Positions 51,126-63,800 of a stretch of 64,000 nt of DNA are shown here, in pieces. Below the pieces are notes generated by a model, which was given only the letters and a program-made list of their open reading frames with translations, ran no database searches and was not told the DNA's origin. A program made the translations under genes and the position numbers. Location of the stretch: positions 44,122,646 to 44,186,645 of the forward strand of contig OX463778.1 in NCBI GenBank assembly GCA_949825025.1, in the 5' to 3' direction. Positions within the stretch are counted from its first letter, which is position 1. Each line of letters starts with the position of its first letter. The DNA is from Siphlonurus alternatus (taxonomy: Eukaryota; Arthropoda; Insecta; Ephemeroptera; Siphlonuridae).

Positions 51126-51183
<58 letters not shown>
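51126..51183. repeat. (TA)n microsatellite
   Basis: About 29 TA units with (CA)n/(TG)n flanks. Confidence 0.95.
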
Positions 51184-51188
<5 letters not shown>

Positions 51189-52054
51189 GTGTACGTGTGT
51201 GTGTGCCATGTACTTTATTTAAATTGATCATTTGTAATTATAACCAAATTTTGTTAAGGACTAGCTGCAATGACAGTTATAGCTAGTACATTCATTTTAA
51301 CTATTTTAAGGCATTTATATTTATACAATTCAAAAAAGGCTTATTAGAAAAATCAAATTACATCATATATAAAGTTTGGGCATAAGTTTTATGGTAATTC
51401 CCTTATATATCTCTATAGGCAACTTAATTTAGAGTCATGATGAATATATAATCAAGTTAAATAGATTTCAGGAGAAAAATAAAATGTCAAAATTAATTCC
51501 AGGACATTTAATGCAACTATATTATATATATAATAATTATATAATTATATTATTAATCTAATAAATTTCGTGCAATGGTTATAATTATAATTTATATATA
51601 TATGGATTTAATTATGCGTAAACGTTAATATTTAATTATTAATTTATTGTATATATGCCATTGCATGGCATCACAGAGTCTGAGAGTTCGGACAATTAAA
51701 GCCCAAAATTAACAATTATTTCGATCAGGCTTAATTTTCTCATTAAATTTTGATCATTTTTTCTAGAAAGTGCACCCGGAAAACAAAAATTAACGCCTGA
51801 TGAGACACATATTTTAATTAATATTTTAGGCCGCACGTGCATCAGTAAATATTAAATTTATATATTGATTCGAGCAATTTTATAGGTTATTATTATAAAT
51901 TTCGGACTTCACGAAATGAAGGCAAAAACCGAAATACATATATAAATATATATATCTGAGCTATTATATCTTTATTTAATTAATATTACTATTATTATAT
52001 TATCACGTACGTATATATATCAGTGTAAATTATAATTAATATATTATTATAATA

Positions 52055-52059
<5 letters not shown>

Positions 52060-52122
<63 letters not shown>
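52060..52122. repeat. (TA)n microsatellite
   Basis: About 31 TA units within very AT-rich sequence. Confidence 0.9.
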
Positions 52123-52127
<5 letters not shown>

Positions 52128-52312
52128 GTTAACTCTTATATAATATTAATTTATTTGGTATATACATGGCACATTTTATTAATATGCATATATAATACGT
52201 ATATATACGTATAATACATCATATATATAATATATATTAAATTATACAGCATATTTTATTATATTAAAATTATTTTCTACATAATTATATTCTCGATCAT
52301 ATTTTATAATGG

Positions 52313-52316
<4 letters not shown>

Positions 52317-52382
<66 letters not shown>
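52317..52382. repeat. (TA)n microsatellite
   Basis: About 32 TA units. Confidence 0.9.
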
Positions 52383-52388
<6 letters not shown>

Positions 52389-53500
52389 TAAGGTTAATTA
52401 AATTAATTAATTGTTTCATGCTTAATTTTGTACCACTAATATATATATATGACACTAAACTTATATTATGAATTATACATTTTGTTTTTTTAGCTAGCAG
52501 AAATTAATAAGAAACATATATGCCTTATTACTTTTATTATTATTATTTAATTATAAAGATGAATTGTACGTATAATCCTCTATAATATATATAGCTATAA
52601 TAGAGGTACGTGTACTATATATAATAATGCAAAGTTTATACGCTGTAGCGAGCTATTATAGGCTTAATATTTGCATGAAATCATGACAGCTATATTATAG
52701 CTAGCAAAATTAATCGATCGTTGCAAATTTTTTATTAGGAGCTAGCTATAAGGTGACGATCCATGAACTTATTAATTAAAATTAAATTATAACATATAAA
52801 AGTGCTTGCATGTGTGACGAAACTCACGTTTAAGTATTATATACAAAATATTTTATTGCATCATGCATGCATGCATATAGTCCATATACTTGCTTAATTA
52901 TATATATTTTCATGCATTATTGATTTTATTATTATTATAGTGTTAAGGGTTATATATATTTATTTTTTTCCACTGACGCGACATTAAAATTTTCTATCCA
53001 TTATCAAAATTATTACGTATCGGTATTAAAAATAAAAATTATATAATATACATATCGGCCGGATCTTTAAAAGTCAAGCGCGCCTGTGTGATGTAATTAT
53101 ATTAATTATATATTATAATCTTAATTTTTTATCTTTGTTAGCATTAAGTGAGGTAATTAATTAAGACTCATCTATTAATCAATCAAGAATATCAAGATCG
53201 AATTATATACATGAAATTAATTAAGGAGACAAATTTCCTAGCTGTTATATATAACATATATATATAGAGGTCGAACTTTGGAGAGGATAAAATAAATAAT
53301 GTGTTTGAATCTCGTGCAACTCGCCCATCATGCCTTGCACTATATCACTCCCATGACGCATTGCGTTCCATGAAGGCATGATGATAGACCCGACAACGCC
53401 GCCACTTTTTCGGCTCAGTTACACCCACTTATCCTGCTCCCCTCCGACAGATTCGCACTATGATGTGATCAAGGAGGATAGATAGGGAGGACCATCTTAC

Positions 53501-53623
53501 CTGTCCATCAATGCTAATCAGCGATTCAAACCTGTGTTCAACAAAGTTCAAACAATTTGCAGAAACAACCACTCCAAAGAAATTTTTATGAAGCTCGAAT
53601 CTTTTCTTTGCAAGTGCTGCCAT
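53501..53623 (-). CDS. Possible first coding exon of an unidentified minus-strand gene
   Basis: Minus-strand ATG at 53623 in a fair context (CAGATGGC) opens 41 codons (MAALAKKRFELHKNFFG...) and runs to a donor ISIDGQ|GTAAGA. The exon is less AT-rich than its surroundings. No homology is recognised and no downstream exon was found in the AT-rich sequence below 53500, so this may be a chance frame or a gene remnant. Confidence 0.25.
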
Positions 53624-53902
53624 CTGGTGGCCACCATGGTGTCCCTGGTCTCGAAATTTACTTGCATCAAGATTGGTCTTACACGAACTTTATTATTTTA
53701 TGGAATAAATACAAACATTCAGAAGTTATGAGTTACCGCACAATTTTTTTTATATTTTTTATAATCATTTTGTAATCAGTTTGTGTTTGTTGTTATAATA
53801 ATTCAAAACATATTGCAGTGACATGTGAAATATGGAGACCGCCATTTTGATTTAAACAAAACTTACAAGTCATATACTGAAATCTCTTCTCCCCCTTGTA
53901 AC

Positions 53903-53987
53903 CTTGGGCATAGCTCGTTTGGAAAAGCGCTCGACTTCAAATCTGAAATCGCTCAGCGACGTGGGTTCGAATCCCAGTCGGGACGGA
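53903..53987 (+). repeat. tRNA-derived relic or SINE head (pol III A and B boxes)
   Basis: TAGCTCGTTTGG is A-box-like and GGTTCGAATCC is a perfect B box, with a TCAAA-containing loop and a variable-arm hairpin (TCGCTCAGCGA) between them. The 3' side TCGGGACG has no matching 5' acceptor strand and the anticodon stem is mispaired, so it is not a functional tRNA. A T-run follows at 53992. It may be a SINE. Confidence 0.5.
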
Positions 53988-54334
53988 GGACTTTTTAATT
54001 ATTTTTTAATGCTTCGTTTCACTCGGTGATATCATTCAACCATTATTTCATTATAAAAATTATTTTTAATTAATAACTAATCCACGCATGATAAAGAAAA
54101 TAATAAAATTAAATTAAAAATTGTTTTTACACTTATAAATTTTCGTTTGAATACTTGAATCTTGAATAGCATTATACCGATAGAAAATATTTATGAAATA
54201 ATAACTAAAAAAAAATATCCTTGCAACACATCGGCATCAAACCTGGGTCTCCAGGTAGATTACGTATAAATAATATAATTCATTAATATGCATCTCGTAT
54301 TAACTATCAATTCTCATTCACGGGATTACACTAC

Positions 54335-54550
54335 AGTTAATTTGACATTACATCCGGAAGTAGCCGGAAGTATCAAATTTGTGTTTTTCTGTTTGTAATT
54401 CAGTTTTGAAACTTTACAAAGTGGTTCGAAGTAGAAATACCGACCTATGTGTGAAATTGTATCACTCTGAAATATGAATAGAATTATTTAAAGACCAGAA
54501 ACATTACACTTCCAGCTACTTCCGGATGGAATATAATGTAAATTGGACTA
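54335..54550. repeat. Foldback relic with CCGGAAGTAG ends
   Basis: TTACATCCGGAAGTAGCCGG at the left is partly reverse-complemented by CAGCTACTTCCGGATGGAA at the right. The arms are imperfect and no ORF is present. Confidence 0.55.
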
Positions 54551-54650
54551 TACGTAATATTAGCGGGAATATTGCGGAAGCGGAAGTTTCGTTTCCCGTT
54601 TCCGGCGTTTCCGGTCATCTTCGCAATCGCGCCAATCTTCAAAAGAATCA

Positions 54651-54861
54651 CGGACCAAATACCCCCGGACGAAATACCCCCGGACCAAATATCCCCGCCC
54701 GGACCGGACGAAATACCCCCGGACGAAATACTCCCGGACGAAATATCCCCGGACGAAATACTCCCGGACGAAATACCCCCGGACGAAATACCCCCTTGTA
54801 AGTGGAGAGGGGCGGCCGACCAACACGGGAGGGGAAGTTGACTTTATTTATAAAATTTTCA
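54651..54861 (+). repeat. 15-bp minisatellite (GGACGAAATACCCCC) with unique flank, copy 1
   Basis: About nine and a half units of GGACGAAATACCCCC, alternating CCCCC, TCCCC and CTCCC endings. They are followed by TTGTAAGTGGAGAGGGG and GAAGTTGACTTTATTTATAA. In frame the array reads GRNTP pentapeptides, a consequence of the 15-bp period. An inverted copy lies at 58571-58790. Confidence 0.85.
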
Positions 54862-55038
54862 CAACAAATATATATCATATATAATATTCAAAGTATATTA
54901 TTTATAGTTAATGCCGTATCAAGATCTCAAATTGCGTATTTAATTTTACTATACCAAAACATACTCAAAATTGTGCCGCAAACAAACGATTTTTGTATAT
55001 ATATATATATATGCTATGCTTACTTTGATTGTGCGGCA

Positions 55039-56465
55039 ATCCCCAGTAGCACAGCAACGTGGCTGCCACGTGGTAGCCACGTTGCACAATGGTTGCCAAT
55101 TGGTTGCCAGGCAACGTGGCTGCCACGTGGCGGATGTCCCATTCGGAGAACCTGAGGCAACGTGGAGGCGGGCAACGGTTTGGCAACCAATTTGTTTTAT
55201 GGTCAAAAAGTAACTATAGAAGCGGTCACCTATCTAACTACTTACCTTAATCTACGTTGCTGAACTTCGGTAATCACTGTTGATCATATACTTACCATTA
55301 CACCGCTTCGTCTTTCTTAATAAATTGAAGATTATTGAGGTATATAAAATCAATAAAAGTTATGGGAAAATGACCAGGGTGCATTTCAATGTAATGTCAT
55401 ACAAATTTCGACCCTTGGGTAAAATTTGAGGGCGGTTCAATTGGTGACCCTTAAATTTGCGACCCTTTGACCCTTAAGGGTCAAAAGACCCCTAAAAATT
55501 TTTTTTTCGGAAAGAATGCAAAATTGAAATTAGTAATGTCCTTAATTATTTTTAGAGCTTTAATTCACACATTTTAAGGGTCGACCCTTGGGGTCTAGCA
55601 AGGGTCATTTTTAAAAGAATACAAAAAAATATATTTTATGAAATGTGACAAAAACTATGATGACTACAGGTTCAGCATTAAGTATTTTTGAGGAAGTAAT
55701 CATAATGACCCCTTAAGGGTCGACCCCTAAAATATGATAGTAAAATTTAATTATTTTTTAACTTTTTTTTTCATTTCAAAAAATTAGTATGCTTTGCTGA
55801 CATTATTTTTAATTTCTTTTAATATGACCCTTTCAGGGGTCGACCCTTGATATTTTTCAATTTAACATAAATTTTTAAATAAATTCTGGCAAAAACTACG
55901 AGGACTACAGTTTTATGGATCACTGTGTGTATTTGATGATGTAACCATTATAATGACCCTTTAGGGGTCGACCCCTAATTTCTGAGAATTAATAGAATTT
56001 TCGATTTTCTAATATTTTTTTCATATTTTTAATTTTAACATGCATTTCTGACTTAAATTTTATTGTGACCCTTTCAGGGGTCGACCCTTTTTTTTTCGAA
56101 AGAAATGCTTTAAACTTAATTCTCCATGGCATATAATATGCCACAATGGTGGCTAAGGAGACGTTTTTGGGCGATTCGTTGCCAATTTGTTGCAGCGTGC
56201 AACAATAATGCAACGGTTTCATGAAATGGTTGCAACAACGTTGCGTATGTAACCACCACGCAACGTTGTCATAAAAAATCCTTGTTCATAATAAATTGTA
56301 AAAAATTGTAGTGAAAAATACCATTTAGGTATTCAAATTACATTTTAAGAGCAATTTTGGAAAAAAATATTGGTTGCCAAATCGTTGCCAATTGGTGGAG
56401 CGTCTCTAAAGCAACGGTTGGCAACTAATTTGCAACCATGTCTCCACCAATGTGCTACTGGGGAT
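55039..56465. mobile_element. 1.4-kb TIR element with GGGTCGACCC palindrome array
   Basis: Termini ATCCCCAGTAGCACA / TGTGCTACTGGGGAT. Subterminal parts are rich in GGCAACGTGG, CCACGTGG and TTGGTTGCC motifs in both orientations. The centre (about 55400-56095) holds five GGGTCGACCC palindromes at about 55577, 55711, 55838, 55967 and 56078. They sit in a degenerate tandem of about 250 bp with recurring CAAAAACTA and GACTACAG. No transposase is visible. Confidence 0.75.
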
Positions 56466-56536
56466 TATATTATAAATTGTCTCAGCGTTTTGCAGCAAGA
56501 TTTTGAAGGTTTTTAAACGATTTTAGGTTTTTAAAC

Positions 56537-58070
56537 CTAGGTATGTGCCCCTACCGATTTGAGCAAAGCCCGAAATTAACAAATATTTCGGGCTTTGCTC
56601 ATTTAAATTTGAACATTTCTAGAAGTGCTCAAATCGAAAAAAGCAATCCCCGACGAGAAGTTTTATTTCGGGGTTTGCTCCTTTAAATTTGCTCATTTCT
56701 AAAAATGCCCAACTCGAAAAAAGCCACCCCGACGAGAATTTTTATTTCGGGCTTTGCTCACTGTTTTGATCATTTCTAGAAGTGCAAATGAAAAATAATA
56801 GCTAGAAATTGCGCCGTATTATAGCAATAAATAATAAAATAATGTAAATTTAATAATATTTTAATTATATCACTTTTTTAATTTATTGATAAACATACAA
56901 ATTTAACATTAATAGCGTGTATAGTATTTTTTTTTATTAAAACATTTCTTTCTGTATTATTCAAGTCATATTGAAAAAATACGATTTTTTCACACTGAGA
57001 GACACTTTCAATTTTTTTATTATTATCATTTTTTATAATTAAAGGTATGATTACAATTTATATACTCTAGCAATGAATTCCAGGTAGCAGATGAACAATT
57101 TCTAAGTTCAGATGACGTACCACACATGACAAAGAAAAGAGTGTCTCAGATCAGCAGCAGCATTAGCAAATTCAAAGCAAGGTTTTGTGTTTTGCAACGC
57201 AACTATAAGAAAGGTTGTCAATCTAAAACATGTTGTGCAAAGAAAAAGTTTAGATGAAATTTATAATGCCATGATAGTAATCCCTGCAAAAATAAGTCAA
57301 GTTCAGGTAATAATAAGATCAGGTAATAATCAGGTATAATATTTATTTATTTTAAATTAATAGGTTTGGTACTATCTTGAGGAGCTCTGTGCTTCTTAGC
57401 AAGTTCTGTAAATTAAGTTAAAAAGATTTTATAATATATCAGCTGTAAAAAAAAAAAAAAATTAAATTAACTAACATAAAATATTAATATAAAAAGTGTG
57501 ACAAAATCGTATTTTTCAGTATGACTTGAATAAAACAGAAAGAAATATTTTAATAAAAAAATAATCTACACGCTAATGCTAAATTTGTATTTTTGTTACT
57601 TAATTAAAAAAGCGATGTATGTAATTAAAATATTATTAAATTCACAATATTTTATCATTTTAATTATTTATTACAAATTATTACTATAATACGGCACAAT
57701 TTCCAATTATTATTTTTCACTTTGCTTTGAGCACTTCTAGAAATGATCAAAACAGTGAGCAAAAAGCCCGAAATAAAACTTCTCGTCAGGGTTTGTATTT
57801 TTTGAGTTGAGCACTTCTAGAAATGATCAAATTTAAATGAGTAAATTTAAGCCCGAAATAAAACTTCTCGTCGGGGTTTGCTTTTTCCGATTTGAGCACT
57901 TCTAGAAATGGTCAAATTTAAATGAGTAAATTTAAGCCCGAAATAAAACTTCTCGTCGGGGTTTCTTTTTTTCGATTTGAGCACTTCTAGAAATGTTCAA
58001 ATTTATATGAGCAAAGCCCAAAATATTTGTTAATTTCGGGCTTTGCTCAAGTCGCTAGGGGCACACCTAG
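56537..58070. mobile_element. 1.5-kb foldback element with arm-internal tandem repeats
   Basis: Ends CTAGGTATGTGCCCCTA / TAGGGGCACACCTAG; arms about 490-580 bp. Each arm contains three to four copies of an approximately 85-bp unit: TTTCGGGCTTTGCTC, ATTTCTAGAAGTGCTC, GACGAGAAGTTTTAT. The loop (about 57030-57480) is unique and keeps a decayed coding tail. Confidence 0.85.
57126..57310 (+). pseudogene. Decayed Cys-rich C-terminal tail of a transposon protein
   Basis: In one frame the loop reads NYKKGCQSKTCCAKKKFR, a stop, two codons, a second stop, then CHDSNPCKNK. This spacing matches the Cys-rich tails (KGCxxxxCxC...CHxxxxCxNK) seen at the ends of many transposon-encoded proteins. Two stops show that it is non-functional. 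Confidence 0.45.
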
Positions 58071-58570
58071 ATGTGCGCATTGAATTCGGGCTTTGGTGCC
58101 AACACATATAAATAGAAAAGGAAGGAATAAATAAGAAAATAAATAGAACAAAAAGTAAATTAAGTTTCTTCAGGAGGGGTACACATGCTACGTTAAGTGT
58201 TCACGGCACCTATAGCACCAGGGGACCAAAAACAATAAAAAATATTGCAGTTTTAATTTTTAGACCTATATACCAATCGAATCAAAATTAAAAAATTACA
58301 CTAAAAAAACTTAATTAAATTTTTTTTTAAAGTAAAAAATTATATAGGGACGATTTTGAAAATTTTTGGTTAAAAAAAATCTAAAAAAAATGCAATAAAC
58401 ACTTATAATTAACATGCATAAAATGTATCGTATCAAAATATATTACACATTAATTTTAATTTGATATGAATGATATATGATAAATTAATGCAAAATGTAT
58501 TGGCCTAACGTTACTAACTTCCTTCTTTAATACGACGCGTGTGACGTCAGACAAACGACAGAAAAACAGA

Positions 58571-58790
58571 CTTTATAAATAAAGTCAACTTCCCCTCCCG
58601 TGTTGGTCACCCACCCCTCTCCACTTAACAAGGGGGTATTTCGTCCGGGGGTATTTCGTCCGGGAGTATTTCGTCCGGGGATATTTCGTCCGGGAGTATT
58701 TCGTCCGGGGGTATTTCGTCCGGTCCGGGCGGGGATATTTGGTCCGGGGGTATTTCGTCCGGGGGTATTTGGTCCGCTTACCCTTCAAAA
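58571..58790 (-). repeat. 15-bp minisatellite with unique flank, copy 2 (inverted)
   Basis: Reverse complement of the arrangement at 54651-54861: CTTTATAAATAAAGTCAACT, then CCCCTCTCCACTTA and about nine units of GGGGGTATTTCGTCC. The copies lie in inverted orientation 3.7 kb apart and bracket the two elements at 55039 and 56537. Confidence 0.85.
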
Positions 58791-59363
58791 GACGTGTTGT
58801 GTGGGAGGAATTTATTTTATCAATTTATATAATTTATTTAGTAACAAATGAAAGAATAATAGTACTGAAAAATCAGAAATAAATCAAGTAATAGGCTTGT
58901 AGAACTTAGAGATCATAAAGATCAAAATAAAGGCATAAAATAGCAAATTGTCTGAAAGCCGTATCCTAACGCGGGTTAATTTCGAGACCAGGCATCGATC
59001 CGACAACACTGTCTCTCCGTGTACATCTTGCATCACCGTACAAAAACAGCTGATCGAACACAAGCTGGCTTCTGCCACGCCCTCTCTCTTCCCACTCCCT
59101 ATGTATTCTCCTTGGATGTGATAGTGCATCACATCACTGCATCATCAGCATATTCAGCATCAGCTGTTAGTGACATATTGAATATTAAAATGCAGCTAAA
59201 ATTTTAGTCCGATTCACTATGTATTTGCGCCATTTCTACAACATCTATGCACATTTCAAACTAATTATTTGATAAATTAATTAGTAAACTACACTTTTTC
59301 CATCCTAAATTGTGAAATATTTATTAAAAAACACTTCATGCGAGGGTTTGAAAATTCTTTGTC
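58791..59363. other. Upstream region of TECPR1
   Basis: AT-rich with a GC-richer island at about 58965-59165 that may be the promoter or a 5' UTR exon. No TATA box or coding sequence can be supported. Confidence 0.35.
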
Positions 59364-59893
59364 ATGCCAGGCACTTCACTGTTTGGTGTTAGTGCTGAAG
59401 GACGAGTATACGTTTTATCTACCTGTGGTTCTAGGTGGCATGAACTTGATTATCTAGGTGTCGAATTTAAGCATGTGTCAGCTGTGCCAAATTGTGTTTG
59501 GGCTGTCGGAGGAGACCGTCAAATCTATTTGCATGTCCATGGACTTGACATCCCCATACGAGTTAAAGAAGAGTCTTTTGAAAATCAGGTATACATCATA
59601 TGCTATTTTCAAATATTTGTTAACTTAAAAGACTGAAGAGACTTAATAAAGCATACTACTATTGTATATTATGTATTGTTTTAGCGTTGGCTGCCGTTAG
59701 ATGGATTCAGTGCTCGCCTTCTACCCACTGATAGATTTCATTTCTCAAGTGAAGATGGAACTGTTGACCGATCATGGAACCTTGTAGAGTTACCCTCCAG
59801 GGCCTGGGCCTGGGAATCAGAATGGCACATAGAGACAGTAATGGATGATGGCCAACCACTTGACCACGAGGTAGTATCATGACTATTATCAGC

Positions 59894-59965
<72 letters not shown>

Positions 59966-60845
59966 TACAGTACAGTATATGATATATAAAGCATTATTTA
60001 CAAAATAAGATAAAAACTGTGCATATAGTGTGATACAGAAGTAAATCATAGCTGTCAGTAGCAATGATCTACAGTACTTACAATTAATTTTTGTTTTAGG
60101 GATGGATGTATTCATTAGATTTTCCAGCCACATATTATCCCCAAAAACAATGGAAATCATGTGTACGACGGAGAAAGTGGGCACGATATAGGCGATATGT
60201 GGCACTTAACTCTTGGTGTGCATTGCCACCATTGCACCGAGATCCCACCCAGGTAAGCTTAAAAGAAAGAAATTAACGAAGAAAAAATAGCATAATATAT
60301 GTGCCTACCTAAATTGATATGTGTCTTCATTATTTGTATCAGGAACCTTTTATCGATGTCAGTGTTGGTGGGCATCAAATTCCAAGCTGTGAGCTTGGTA
60401 CACTTGTTGTATGGGCAATCACAGTACAAGGAAGGGTAAGTTACTATTAAAAATGTTTTCACAATATGTAACATACTTAAGGGTAAGGTAACACGCCCAT
60501 TGTTACAAAAAATCCTTCACATGAAAATTATGAAAAAAATTTTAAATGTTCTTCTCTACATCCCCTATCAGTAGCTAAAATATCAGGTATACAAATTCGA
60601 GCTAGTTTTTGAGTTATGAATTTGTATACCTGATATTTTAGCTACTGATAGGGGATGTAGAGGAGAACATTTAAAAAAAAATTTCATAATTTTCATGTGA
60701 AGGATTTTTTGTAACAATGGGCGTGTTACCTTACCCTTAAGTTTTTGAGTTATGAATTTGTATACCTGATATTTTAGCTACTGATAGGGGATTTAGAGGA
60801 GCGAGAACATTTTCTTTATATATTTTTTTTTCATCATTTTCATGC

Positions 60846-60892
<47 letters not shown>

Positions 60893-63800
60893 TGGACAAG
60901 TTACCTTCCCCTTAAATTTTGTATTTATAATTTTTTCTTTTCAGGTCTTGTTTCGAAGTGGCCTCTCTGCAGTAAGCCCTGAAGGATCTCATTGGGTGGG
61001 AATTCCTCTGCTAGCCCGCTGTGAACCTGCTCAGCTCTCTGTGGGGCCCAGTGGCCATGTTTGGTGTGTGCTTTGGGATGGACGAGTGCTGGTGCGGAAT
61101 CTCATCTCTCGAGACCAGCTGCAGGGTATGTTACCTCCATGGAGTTAGCTGCTAGTAACTAGTTCAAATAAATAAATGTATACTGTACAAAATATTTATA
61201 ATTAATTGTGTATCGTCATTGATTGTAAGCTGTCTTTTAAAGTTTAAGAGATGTGGCAATATAGTTCATAAATCTTCTATTACTATGGGTGATGAATTAA
61301 TACTTTCTATAAATTTAATCTATAGGGAAGAGAAGTTCTGACTTTTGTTTTGTCTCAGGGGAATGCTGGCTTGAAGTCGCACCTCCAGAAGCAGATGGTG
61401 GCACTCGAAGATTGAAACAAGTTGCTGTGGGGCTCAGCGTGGTGTGGGCTGTAGCTTCTGATGGCTCCGTATGGTTCCGGCGAGGAATTAGCATTCCAGA
61501 CAAACCTGCGGGCAACGGCTGGGTGCAGATGGTTGGTGATATGGCGCAAGTGTCTGTCGGCTCAGACAATCAGGTACAGTACCATTGATGTGTCAGTTGG
61601 ACAAACTATGTCAATGCATATATATATTTTATTGACCTACACATTTAGTTCATGGATCAAAATTTAATCTTGTACTTAAAATGAAGAAATTGAAACTATG
61701 TAAATAAAATATTGATTAACTTTCAAATTTATTATTTAAAAAAAAAGTACAGTACATAAATAATTAAGCAGTTAAGTCATAAAATATTTGTCAGTCACTA
61801 ATGTGTATTTTCATGACAGGTATGGGCTGTTGGCTCTGATGACCGTGCCATCTACTTTCGTTCGAGTGTGGTGCCCGAAGAGATGACAGGGCGTACCTGG
61901 CGTAAGGTACAGGCGGGGGTGCGGAGGATCAGGGCAGACCGCGCCTCTACTTGTAGCAGCACAGGCAGCAGCAGCGGTATCAACATCTCAGCACCCTCCC
62001 CCAGCCGTCACCATGTGCACCACCTCGGCATCAGTGCGGCTGTGGAGAAGCCAGGAGACAGCTTCATGCACCAAGCTACCTCAAAGTGTGTTTACAAGGG
62101 CCTTTTAATAATATATACACAGTACACTCTTGTATTTTACGTACAGTATTAACTTAATAAATTAAATAAATATGTCAAGTACTGTACTAATTTAATCAAA
62201 ATTTGAGCACATCTTGGTTATTAAATAACGCAAATTTCTTTAAAAACTATAAAGCAATATACTGTAAATAATTAATTTTATAAGAAGTAACATGCAGCAA
62301 AGTGTTATTTGCATAGAAATTTCTTACTGTACAGTACACCGGTATAATAATATAGAAAAATGCAGTGAACTGTATACAACTCAATTAAATGTACAGAAAG
62401 TGCATTGTCACATGTTTTCAGCGCTGCTCTCCCATCTACCTGTGATGCTGACGCTGATGCAGAGGCTGCAGCTGTTTCTCAAGCTGCGGGAAGTTTGGAT
62501 AACCTCACCATACAGGACAACCAAGCTGCAGACATCTCTGCCCTTCTTGCTGGAGGTCAGGAGGATGGAGCTTGCTCCTCGCTGCCCACACACTACAGAG
62601 GACCTCCTCGGCAACTACGAGCCCTCCGTGATGGATCTCGCAGCCTCAATCAGCTCGAGCCACGTCTCAGTGGCCTCAGCAACGCAGATTCTAACTCTGA
62701 GACAGATAGTGTCTTTGGTGAGGAGGAGGACATGTTCATGTCTGACTTCATGCCACGTCTAGTCCATGAGACCGACGACTTGAGTCAGTTATGCTGGAAC
62801 TGGGTGGCAGCAGGGGCCTGTACAGTAGACCCAATTCTGCCTCCTAACTATTGGTAATGTCTGGAATATTGTGGGTTGTTCCTTTTTTTAAATTCCACGT
62901 TGTTCTAGGTTTCATGATGTAAATCAAAGTAAAAGTCTCAATAAATTGTCAGAACCTTGGAGAAATAAAATAGTTGAAGAATTAAAAACTCGAGATACTA
63001 GAGAATCCAATGGATTTGCTTATTATGAATCTGCTATTGAATTGTAAGTAAATACTGATAATTAGCTGGGAAGTAAGAAGTGTACAGTAAATATTAACAT
63101 TTGAGACTTTCTGTAGGGCTTCGTGGGTGAAGACAGGTCGTGCCAGGGTCATGCTGCCTAAAGGAAGCTCTTACGAAGACTGTGTGGTGGAACTGGAGTG
63201 GGTAGGCTCTGGTGGACTCGAGTCTGCTGGCACCCTGAGCATCCTCTCTCCTGATAGAGCATCAACCAAGGTATGAATTAATTGTTAATTTTGTCGTAAT
63301 TTTTAAATTCAAATCTAGTAATGTACTAAATAGTAAGCAGAACAGAAATTGGTACAGTATTCAGTTTTAAAGCAACTCTAACTGTGTTCACTGAACCTGT
63401 CTTCTGGGTATTATTTATTTATTCATTCATTCATTCATTCATTCATTCATTCATTCATTCATTCATTCATTCATTCATTCATTCATTCATTCATTCATTC
63501 ATTCATTCATTCATTCATTCATTCATTCATTCATTCATTCATTCATTCATTCATTCATTCATTCATTCATTCATTCATTCATTCATTCATTCATTCATTC
63601 ATTCATTCATTCATTCATTCATTATGTTAAAAATTACTGAAATATATTGTCATATTTTTTGCAACAATAAGTACTTGTGTAGGCTGTGAAAATAAATACA
63701 GTATTATGTATTATCTCAATCTAACAAGTAAGTATTCTAAGTGCCAGTGCATGGATTGTTTTAGGTGCAGATGAGCCTGTCTGATCTCGCAGTCGCGATG

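Larger units (their letters stand above)
49036..53500. other. Intergenic, extremely AT-rich spacer with long (TA)n tracts
   Basis: Candidate polyadenylation signals of the preceding gene occur here (for example AATAAA near 49615). From 51.4 to 53.3 kb it is almost pure A/T, with TA tracts at 51126-51183, 52060-52122 and 52317-52382 and many TATATA palindromes. No gene seen. Confidence 0.5.

Noticed and set aside
53903..53987. Functional tRNA, perhaps tRNA-Sec because of a TCA-containing loop
   Set aside because: No complementary acceptor 5' strand and a mispaired anticodon stem; kept only as a tRNA-derived relic.
54526..54841. Repeat protein with GRNTP pentapeptides on either strand
   Set aside because: The 15-bp minisatellite keeps all frames open; there is no conserved frame, start context or partner exons, and an inverted copy exists.
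54651..58790. CRISPR-like or phage-type repeat arrays
   Set aside because: Repeats are contiguous without unique spacers, in a eukaryotic intergenic region; they are minisatellites.
63384..63689. 101-codon plus-strand ORF of His-Ser-Phe-Ile repeats
   Set aside because: Translation of an (ATTC)n microsatellite inside a TECPR1 intron; 4-bp units read in three frames give this pattern.
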